Shown here in pieces: positions 34,649 through 40,498 of a stretch of 40,498 nt of DNA. The notes under the pieces were generated by a model. It did not search any database, was not told where the DNA came from, and was given only the letters and a program-made list of their open reading frames with translations. The translations under genes and the position numbers were made by a program. Within the stretch, counting starts at the first letter, position 1. Each line of letters opens with the position of its first letter. This DNA comes from UBA4416 sp035439445 (GTDB taxonomy: Bacteria > Bacteroidota > Bacteroidia > B-17B0 > Aurantibacillaceae). The stretch covers positions 1-40,498 of the forward strand of contig DAORKG010000033.1 of assembly GCA_035439445.1 (NCBI GenBank), written 5' to 3'.

Positions 34649-35601
34649 ATTGATTGAATAACAATTTCATTCATACATTTAAAATGCCCTTTAGGGCATT
34701 TTTTGTATCCCAATTTTGAACAGGGTCTGCAGGATAATCCTTTTACCTCCCATATTTCAGAGTTTTTCCCAGGTAAGTATGGATCCATACCAAATTCAGG
34801 GATTGTATTTCCCCATAATGAAATAATATCTTTTTTATATGCAGCGGCAATATGCATTAATCCAGTATCAGAGGTAATGACCTTGTTTGCCTGTTGTATA
34901 ATTGATGCAGATTGATTTAAATTTAATTTACCACATAAATTAATGGTTTTGTTTTTGTGCAGTTGATATACTTGTTCAGCAATGGTAGTATCTTCTTTAC
35001 CTCCTAATAAAACTAATGGCAGAGTACTTTTAGCACATATCTCTTTTAATTTATTAACTGGAATTTGCTTTGTGAAGTAAGAGCCACCAACAACCAATGC
35101 ATGATAGCCCTCATGAAATATGCTTGGTAAAGATGATGGTATATCTATTTCATCTTTTTCATTTATAAAATAATCTAAACCTTTATCATCATTTTTTACT
35201 CCAAGAGAATGAACAGTTTCAAAATACCTGTCAACAATATGTATTCCCGGAAGTTTATTTTTTTTAAAGTTGACTATTAAAAATTTTTCCCAATTCAATT
35301 TATTAAATGAAAACGATTTTTTTCCTAATGCCGTTTTTAATCTTAAGGTTCTGATGTTGTGATGTAAGTCAATAACGAAATCGTAATTTTCTCTTTTTAG
35401 TTGCGGGATAACATCATTTAAAGAATCTTTTATAGTAAATACTTTATCTATATAAATATTATTTTCTATAACTGATAAAAAATTATGTTTCGTTACAAAG
35501 TGCAGTTCAACATCTTTTAGTTGCTGTTTGATGCAACGCAAAATCGGTGTCGTTAAAACGATGTCGCCAATAGAGCTAAAACGTACAACTAAAATTTTCA
35601 T
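34645..35601 (-). CDS. Glycosyltransferase family 9 (heptosyltransferase-like)
   Basis: The 318-residue GT-B enzyme opens with ILVVRFSSIGDIVLTTPI (3-20), the typical acceptor-side loop of GT9 heptosyltransferases. The donor-side features are LVVGGSYFTKQIP, LVLLGGKEDTTIAEQV, the stretch KVITSDTGLMHIAAA and LWGNTIPEF. The C-terminus holds a cysteine cluster (CRPCSKLGYKKCPKGHFKCM), common in Bacteroidota members. It should transfer a heptose or related sugar to the lipid A core. HldD, which makes ADP-heptose, lies 1.6 kb downstream on the same strand. The exact acceptor is unknown. Confidence 0.87.
   Translation of the reverse strand: MKILVVRFSSIGDIVLTTPILRCIKQQLKDVELHFVTKHNFLSVIENNIYIDKVFTIKDSLNDVIPQLKRENYDFVIDLHHNIRTLRLKTALGKKSFSFNKLNWEKFLIVNFKKNKLPGIHIVDRYFETVHSLGVKNDDKGLDYFINEKDEIDIPSSLPSIFHEGYHALVVGGSYFTKQIPVNKLKEICAKSTLPLVLLGGKEDTTIAEQVYQLHKNKTINLCGKLNLNQSASIIQQANKVITSDTGLMHIAAAYKKDIISLWGNTIPEFGMDPYLPGKNSEIWEVKGLSCRPCSKLGYKKCPKGHFKCMNEIVIQSI
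34681..34704 (+). terminator. Hairpin terminator embedded in the GT9 coding sequence
   Basis: AAAATGCCCT and AGGGCATTTT flank a TT loop, followed by TTG; T or A tracts on both sides allow action in either direction. It lies 33 bases past the thioesterase stop but inside the last 20 codons of the opposing glycosyltransferase, where it encodes the CPKGHF part of the cysteine-rich tail. Confidence 0.65.
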
Positions 35602-35621
35602 TATCTATACTTAAAGATGAT

Positions 35622-35629
35622 TATCTTTG
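35622..35629 (+). promoter_or_regulatory. -7 promoter box for tatD
   Basis: TATCTTTG is an exact match to TAnnTTTG, 24 bases before the ATG at 35654. Confidence 0.6.
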
Positions 35630-35653
35630 CTGTAAAAATAACCAATTTTTTCA

Positions 35654-36418
35654 ATGTTTATAGACACGCACACACACCTTTATTCAGAAGAGTTTAATGA
35701 AGACAGAATAGCATCTATAACTAATGCTATGGAAAAAGGTGTAACAAAATTTTATATGCCAAATGTTGATAGTTCCAGTATTGAAGGTATGTTAGCATTG
35801 GAGGTTCATTTTCCTGAACATTGTTTCCCGATGATGGGATTGCATCCCTGTTCAGTAAAGGAAAACTATAGAGAAGAATTAGACACGGTAAAAAAATGGC
35901 TTAATTTAAGAAGGTTTTCTGCTATTGGAGAGATAGGTATGGATTTGTATTGGGATAAAACATTTGTAAAAGAGCAAGAATTGGCGTTTAGAGAGCAATT
36001 GTTTTGGGCTTTAGAATATAACTACACTGTGGTTATCCATTGCCGTAATGCGTTTGATGAAATATTTTCTATTCTAAAATCGTTTGATAAATTACCAAAA
36101 GGAATTTTTCATTGTTTTAGTGGTGATATTATTCAAGCACAGCAAGTATTGTCACTTGGTAATTTTAAATTAGGTATAGGAGGCGTTGTTACTTTCAAAA
36201 ATTCCGGTTTAGACAAAGTGGTTGAGCAGCTGAGCATTTATGATATTGTTTTAGAAACAGATGCACCTTATTTGGCGCCAGTTCCTCATAGAGGTAAAAG
36301 AAACGAAAGCGCTTATTTGCCATTGGTTGCCGAAAAAATAGCCCAAATAAAAAACATAAGTGTTGAAGAAGTTGCTGTTATTACTTCTAAAAATGCATTA
36401 GAGATTTTTGAAAACTAA
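35654..36418 (+). CDS. tatD: TatD family metal-dependent hydrolase (DNase)
   Basis: The 254-residue TIM-barrel metallohydrolase matches the usual 255-265 length. Metal ligands are visible: His6 and His8 in DTHTHL, Glu93 in AIGEIGMD, His129 in VIHCRN, His153 in IFHCFSGD, and Asp203 in LETDAPYLAP. TatD proteins are 3'-5' exonucleases or related nucleases acting in the cytoplasm. Its stop overlaps the next gene by 11 bases, so the two are translationally coupled; the partnership has no known functional reason. Confidence 0.93.
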   Translation: MFIDTHTHLYSEEFNEDRIASITNAMEKGVTKFYMPNVDSSSIEGMLALEVHFPEHCFPMMGLHPCSVKENYREELDTVKKWLNLRRFSAIGEIGMDLYWDKTFVKEQELAFREQLFWALEYNYTVVIHCRNAFDEIFSILKSFDKLPKGIFHCFSGDIIQAQQVLSLGNFKLGIGGVVTFKNSGLDKVVEQLSIYDIVLETDAPYLAPVPHRGKRNESAYLPLVAEKIAQIKNISVEEVAVITSKNALEIFEN

Positions 36419-37241
36419 TTGGTTCATATCAAATCCTATTATCAAAACATTAGTATATGCTAATGTGTTTATTGCTTTGTGCGCGTTAGCTCAGGTTTTT
36501 CTAACGTATCATTTGTTTTCAATTCCCTTTAATTTTGCAAATAATTCATATTTGCTTTTTATTTTTTTGTCAACCTATTTGCAATACAACGTACAGCGTG
36601 GTTATATGATTAATCAAAATAATGTGCACGAAGAAAGATCTCAATGGTTAATCAAACACAAAAAGACCTTATTAATAAGTGTCGGATTATCATTATTAAT
36701 CGTTTTGTTTTTATGCAATAATTTAAGCTGGACATCAATTGGGATAATGATTGGCGCTGAAGTAATATCTACTTTATACTATTTACCTCCGTTTAATTTA
36801 CGAAGCCACGGCTACATCAAACCATTTTTAATTTCTTCTGTATGGGTTATTAGTTGCAGTTTAGTTCCTTTAATTGAAAACAAATTGATTACTGATCAAA
36901 GTATTTGGTTTGTTATTTCTCAATTTTGTTTTATATCTGTGCTATGTTTGCTGTTTGATATTAAGGATGGAGAAAATGATTATTTGTCTGGTGTGAACAC
37001 TTATGCAAATAAATTTGGAGCCAAAATTACTAAACTTGTATGCTTAGTATTCATTGCTTTTGGCTTTACAAGTTTTTACCTTTTTAATCACGAAGCTCAT
37101 TTTCTTATAGGGTCTATTTTGCTGAGATTATTGGTAGTAGCAACCGTGCTTTTTACAAACGACAAAAAGCATTCGTTTTACTATTACTTATGGGTAGATG
37201 GCTTATTAATTGTGCAAACAATTCTGTTTGGCTTTATTTAA
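36408..37241 (+). CDS. UbiA-like polytopic membrane protein
   Basis: The 277-residue protein has about eight hydrophobic segments. LLFDIKDGENDYLSGVNTYA (181-200) with Asp184, Asp187 and Asp191 resembles the second aspartate-rich motif of UbiA prenyltransferases. The first motif region (YNVQRGYMINQNN, 60-72) keeps only scattered features and lacks the usual NDxxD, so catalysis as a prenyltransferase is uncertain. The start is TTG at 36408, the only start codon after an in-frame stop at 36399; it overlaps tatD by 11 bases. It converges with hldD with no gap. A role in quinone or lipid metabolism is possible; I do not claim a substrate. Confidence 0.65.
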   Translation: MKTNWFISNPIIKTLVYANVFIALCALAQVFLTYHLFSIPFNFANNSYLLFIFLSTYLQYNVQRGYMINQNNVHEERSQWLIKHKKTLLISVGLSLLIVLFLCNNLSWTSIGIMIGAEVISTLYYLPPFNLRSHGYIKPFLISSVWVISCSLVPLIENKLITDQSIWFVISQFCFISVLCLLFDIKDGENDYLSGVNTYANKFGAKITKLVCLVFIAFGFTSFYLFNHEAHFLIGSILLRLLVVATVLFTNDKKHSFYYYLWVDGLLIVQTILFGFI

Positions 37242-38207
37242 TTACAGATACTTTTTACCAATCAAATAGTTTGTAACGTAATCTTGAACCCCGTCTTCTA
37301 AACTCGTAAATGGTTTTTTATAACCTTGAGCAATGAGTTTATTCATGTTTGCCTCCGTAAAATATTGGTATTTGTCTCTAATATCAATCGGTGTATCTAT
37401 AAATTCAATATTAGGGTCTTTTCCAAGCGCTTTAAAAGTTGCTTTTGCTAAGTCTAAGAATGTTCTGGCTTTTCCGCTTCCTAAATTGTATATGCCGTTT
37501 TTGATAGTTTCTCCATAAGTAAAATATAGAACATCAACTAAATCTTTTACATACACAAAATCTCTCAACTGCCCACCATCTGTATAGTTTGGATTATGCG
37601 AACGGAATAATTTTACTTGACCTTTTTCATTGATTTGATTAAACGAATGAAAAATTACAGATGCCATGCGCCCTTTATGATACTCGTTAGGCCCGTATAC
37701 ATTAAAGAATTTAAATCCAGCCCATTTTGGAGGACATGATTTTTGTATCAATGCCCATTTGTCAAAATCATTTTTACTATCTCCGTAAGGGTTAAGTGGT
37801 TTTAGTGATGGGATTTTTGTTTCATCGTCATCATAACCGAATTCTCCTAAACCATAGGTAGCAGCAGATGATGCATAAACCATAGGAATAAAATGTTTTG
37901 TACAAGTATTCCAAATAGATTTAGTGTAGTTTAAATTTAGTTCATTAAATAACTCTACATTAAACTCAGTAGTATCTGTTCTTGCACCAATGTGGTACAC
38001 AAAAGTTACTTCAGGAGCGTGTTCTTCAAACCATTCTAAAAAATGAGAACGTTCTATTTTTTGAGCAAAATTTTTAGTATGATAATTATCTATTTTTTGC
38101 AGTTGAGAAAAATCATCCACTAAAATCAAATTTTCGTGCCCGTTATGGTTTAATTTACTAATTAAACAACTTCCTATAAATCCTGCGGCTCCTGTTATGA
38201 CAATCAT
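37242..38207 (-). CDS. hldD: ADP-L-glycero-D-manno-heptose 6-epimerase
   Basis: The 321-residue extended SDR converts ADP-D-glycero-D-manno-heptose into the L-glycero form, the sugar donor for inner-core lipopolysaccharide. The NADP site is VITGAAGFIGSCL (3-15). The catalytic triad is Ser113/Ser114 in YASSAATYG plus Tyr141 and Lys145 in YGDSKNDFDKW. FNVYGPNEYHKGRMASV and GGQLRDFVYVKD are hallmarks of HldD. Length fits the family (about 310-325). Four bases separate it from the downstream end of the large cargo gene, so it may be co-transcribed with it. It pairs functionally with the GT9 gene. Confidence 0.92.
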   Translation of the reverse strand: MIVITGAAGFIGSCLISKLNHNGHENLILVDDFSQLQKIDNYHTKNFAQKIERSHFLEWFEEHAPEVTFVYHIGARTDTTEFNVELFNELNLNYTKSIWNTCTKHFIPMVYASSAATYGLGEFGYDDDETKIPSLKPLNPYGDSKNDFDKWALIQKSCPPKWAGFKFFNVYGPNEYHKGRMASVIFHSFNQINEKGQVKLFRSHNPNYTDGGQLRDFVYVKDLVDVLYFTYGETIKNGIYNLGSGKARTFLDLAKATFKALGKDPNIEFIDTPIDIRDKYQYFTEANMNKLIAQGYKKPFTSLEDGVQDYVTNYLIGKKYL

Positions 38208-38211
38208 TGAA

Positions 38212-40290
38212 TTACTTAATGATGGTTAATTTTTTTGTTATACTATTATTTTTAAAACTTACCTGAATACTATAGTTCCCGGCCGGCAAGCTATTTAAGT
38301 TTAAATTATGCATTACTGTTCCCGAGTTTGCATTTTTAGATTCAATATAAACTAATTCACCTAAAGTGTTATACACGTTTACGGTCACAAATTCATTGTT
38401 GTTTAAAGTGTAAATCAAGTTACACATATCACTAGTTGGATTTGGGTAAATGTTTAGTTGAATATCTGATGCAGTTATTTCTTTCACACCAACAATAGCT
38501 TCTGGATTTGAATTTAATTTCACTTCTGCCACATTTAATATTGCTCTTTTTTTCGTGTCAGTATTGTATTCGCTTAAAACTCCAATTAAATAGATGTTAT
38601 CGGCATTATATCTAAATTCTCCGCTAGTAGCAGAAGGCAAGATGTAAGAATAATTTTTCGAATAGGTTTGACCATTGGTTGATCCATTTAATGGAATAAT
38701 TCCACTCGCACCATAGGCTCCATCTAACATGGCATTAATGGTATATTGATGTTTATAATCTGTTCCTGTAAGTAAATTAGTTGTTGAATTTAAGTATGTT
38801 CCTAATTGGTAATAAGGTGAAGATGGGATATTAAATAAATAACTTTGTTGATTCCATTGATTGTCTGTATTATCGTTTAATGGCCCATAAATATTATTTT
38901 CTTTGATGTATAAATTTAAGCGGTAGTCTCCTTTTACATCTCCTGCAAATGTTGCAGAAACCGTTGCATCTATTTGGTTTGCATTAAAACTAATGTTACT
39001 AATGGTTACTGTTGCAGGTGTTTTCATTGCTAAACGCTGAGCAATGATTGAGTTCCAGTCAGTTTTTCCAACAATAACAGAGTTTAATGAGGTGTAATAA
39101 TATTGATCGATACTGGCACTTGGCAGTGTTGACATATAATCTGAAATCAATGTGTTACCTGCACTCAACGACATGTTATCGTTATCATGTATAGAAGCTT
39201 TTACAACATTGGTATTAGTAATTGCATTTAATGTTGTATATGCATCCGGGCACCAGCCACAGTTAGTACTGGTAAATTCTTCTAGTAAAATTTTCTTTTC
39301 AGGAACTGATGATAATATAGTGATAGCGCCATTGATAGTATCATTTATTGCATTTTGATCAGCTTGTCCGTTTATGAAAGTTGGCCATACTTTAAATGTA
39401 TTATACAGTGCGGTTAATGAAGTATATGGCACAGTAAATGTTAATTCTTTGCTATCTAAGTAATTTAAGGCAGGAGATAATATTTTAGTTTCGGTAACGG
39501 TTACTCCATTTGCCATTTTGTAATTTATACTTAGATTATTGATAGGCGTGTAACCATTATTTTTAAAAGTGGCTGTAATGAAATTGGTCGCCCCTATAGT
39601 TGAGTATTTGTAAACATTTTGAGAAATCGTTGAAACATCAAAAGCATTTGCAATATTTTCAACTTTAATATCGTCTATCCACAATTGATATTTGTTGTTT
39701 GTATTATTTTTAAATGCAATTCTAATGTTTTGACCGGCATATGCTGATAAGGATATACCATGTGTTTGCCAAGTACTTTTTTCGGCAATAGTGGTGAAAA
39801 TAGGAGCACTAAAATCTGTTACTAAAGGTGTACTTAAAGTATTGGTAGAAACATAAACTTCATATCCATCCTGATTATTAAGATCAGGAGCCATAGCTTC
39901 CCAAGTTAATACAGAGTTCGCTGTAATATTGTTAATAGTTGGAGTTATTAACCAGTTGTTGGCTGTTCCGGTAGGTTTTAACCAAGATGTTGAAACAGCA
40001 AAAGTATCCGTTCCGTTAACGGGCACATAGCTTAACCAAGCTTTCTTCTTTTGTCCGTTGGCTCTGAAGGGGTAATTGCCGGTTAATGTATCTGCCGGAA
40101 TGGTATCATTTTTTATGGTAAACATGCCATTAGGCACATCAGAGTAAAAATAAGTTTGTGTCGATGCATTTGCAGTATATGTTCCGGTATTTAAGCTCAA
40201 ACCGTTAAATCGTTCGTTATATAATACTTGTGAAAAAGTATGTTTCACAAATAATAATGCGATAAAAGCGAAAAGTATGTTTTTTAGCAT
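38212..40290 (-). CDS. Large secreted adhesin/Omp28-like protein with CGWC motif and T9SS sorting domain
   Basis: The 692-residue protein has a signal peptide (to about residue 20, KHTFSQ), a choice-of-anchor J / cleaved-adhesin jelly-roll domain (about 22-215, with NNWLITPTI and LWIDDIKVENI), a CARDB-like Ig segment (about 215-325), and an Omp28-like region (about 328-605). That region opens with LLEEFTSTNCGWCPDAY: Cys344 and Cys347 form a thioredoxin-like CxxC. The sorting domain (about 615-692) has LNIYPNPTSDM and PAGNYSIQVSF. It is thus an exported surface protein with a possible disulfide-active module. It has no 21-bp operator of either type upstream, so it appears outside the two LytTR circuits. 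Function unknown. Confidence 0.85.
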   Translation of the reverse strand: MLKNILFAFIALLFVKHTFSQVLYNERFNGLSLNTGTYTANASTQTYFYSDVPNGMFTIKNDTIPADTLTGNYPFRANGQKKKAWLSYVPVNGTDTFAVSTSWLKPTGTANNWLITPTINNITANSVLTWEAMAPDLNNQDGYEVYVSTNTLSTPLVTDFSAPIFTTIAEKSTWQTHGISLSAYAGQNIRIAFKNNTNNKYQLWIDDIKVENIANAFDVSTISQNVYKYSTIGATNFITATFKNNGYTPINNLSINYKMANGVTVTETKILSPALNYLDSKELTFTVPYTSLTALYNTFKVWPTFINGQADQNAINDTINGAITILSSVPEKKILLEEFTSTNCGWCPDAYTTLNAITNTNVVKASIHDNDNMSLSAGNTLISDYMSTLPSASIDQYYYTSLNSVIVGKTDWNSIIAQRLAMKTPATVTISNISFNANQIDATVSATFAGDVKGDYRLNLYIKENNIYGPLNDNTDNQWNQQSYLFNIPSSPYYQLGTYLNSTTNLLTGTDYKHQYTINAMLDGAYGASGIIPLNGSTNGQTYSKNYSYILPSATSGEFRYNADNIYLIGVLSEYNTDTKKRAILNVAEVKLNSNPEAIVGVKEITASDIQLNIYPNPTSDMCNLIYTLNNNEFVTVNVYNTLGELVYIESKNANSGTVMHNLNLNSLPAGNYSIQVSFKNNSITKKLTIIK

Positions 40291-40303
40291 AGTATTAAAA
40301 TAA

Positions 40304-40331
40304 TAGAGGTTGGTATTATAACCAACCTCTA
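40304..40331. terminator. Strong hairpin upstream of the adhesin gene
   Basis: TAGAGGTTGGT and ACCAACCTCTA form a perfect 11-bp stem with a 6-base loop. On the minus strand ATTATTTT follows, just before the adhesin ATG, so it may end a transcript coming from beyond the right edge; the plus strand has a later T tract. It could alternatively fold in the 5' leader of the adhesin message. Confidence 0.5.
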
Positions 40332-40446
40332 CAAAAATAGGTTTTTTAATTAAAACAGAGACGTTTACGCTACTTTTTTGCCATTTTATAAGCCATTTTT
40401 AGTTAAAAAGTATTTTGGCTAAAATCATAAAAAAAGGCTGGTGAAA

Positions 40447-40498
40447 TGCACTGCCCCCAAAAAGTTAGATACTTATTGGGGGCATTTTTATGTTAAAA
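40447..40498. mobile_element. Possible left end of an IS3-family insertion sequence (cut by window edge)
   Basis: TGCACTGCCCCCAAAAAGTT followed by AGATA resembles the terminal inverted repeats of IS3/IS150-group elements, which typically begin TG and carry CCCCAAAAAGTTAGAC. TGCCCCCAA (40452-40460) and TTGGGGGCA (40476-40484) form a hairpin with a T tract, and an ATG at 40490 could begin the first transposase frame. With only 52 bases visible, a plain terminator is an equally fair reading. Confidence 0.4.

Overview
The window reads as a chromosomal segment of an AT-rich member of the phylum Bacteroidota. Four signs support this: seven proteins end in type A sorting domains of the type IX secretion system (T9SS); a PorT-like T9SS component is encoded; promoters resemble TAnnTTTG (for example TATCTTTG and TACATTTG) rather than sigma70 boxes; and LytTR regulators are paired with His_kinase-family sensors, a style common in this phylum. 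The order or genus cannot be fixed from what is visible. No rRNA, tRNA or CRISPR array was seen.

Region 1 (1-5429) is the edge of an aryl-polyene/flexirubin-type pigment cluster. A leftward operon encodes a tyrosine ammonia-lyase, a ketoreductase, a ketosynthase and an acyl carrier protein cut by the window edge. A divergent pair encodes an O-methyltransferase and a group III truncated hemoglobin. Region 2 (5548-11757) is housekeeping: a type 2 isoleucyl-tRNA synthetase with a swapped GIHH signature, a DksA-like protein with a histone-H1-like tail, lipoprotein signal peptidase, and PorT.

Region 3 (11759-30361) is the most interesting part. Two LytTR signalling modules face each other around six T9SS-exported proteins, most of them beta-propeller or repeat proteins. 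The left module has response regulator 1, a TPR-containing kinase 1, and an orphan LytTR protein followed by three rightward cargo genes. The right module has propeller kinase 2 and response regulator 2, followed by three leftward cargo genes. The two trios converge at 21359/21373. Each module has its own tandem operator with exactly 21-bp spacing. The left type (half-site near TTCACAAG) lies before the orphan LytTR gene and its three cargo genes, always 30 bases ahead of the presumed -7 box. The right type (half-site near TAAAACAA on the gene strand) lies before regulator 2 and its three cargo genes, 25-26 bases ahead of the -7 box. Direct repeats two helical turns apart are the known layout of LytTR binding sites, so this looks like two self-wired regulator-to-surface-protein circuits. 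A frameshifted scrap of a third regulator lies upstream of kinase 2.

Region 4 (30662-40290) is mixed: a COG2509 flavoprotein, NDH-2, a HemJ-like protein, an acyl-CoA thioesterase, a GT9 heptosyltransferase-like enzyme and HldD (both pointing to heptose in the envelope glycolipid), a TatD nuclease, a UbiA-like membrane protein, and a large Omp28/adhesin-type T9SS cargo. The last about 50 bases may be the left end of an IS3-family element.
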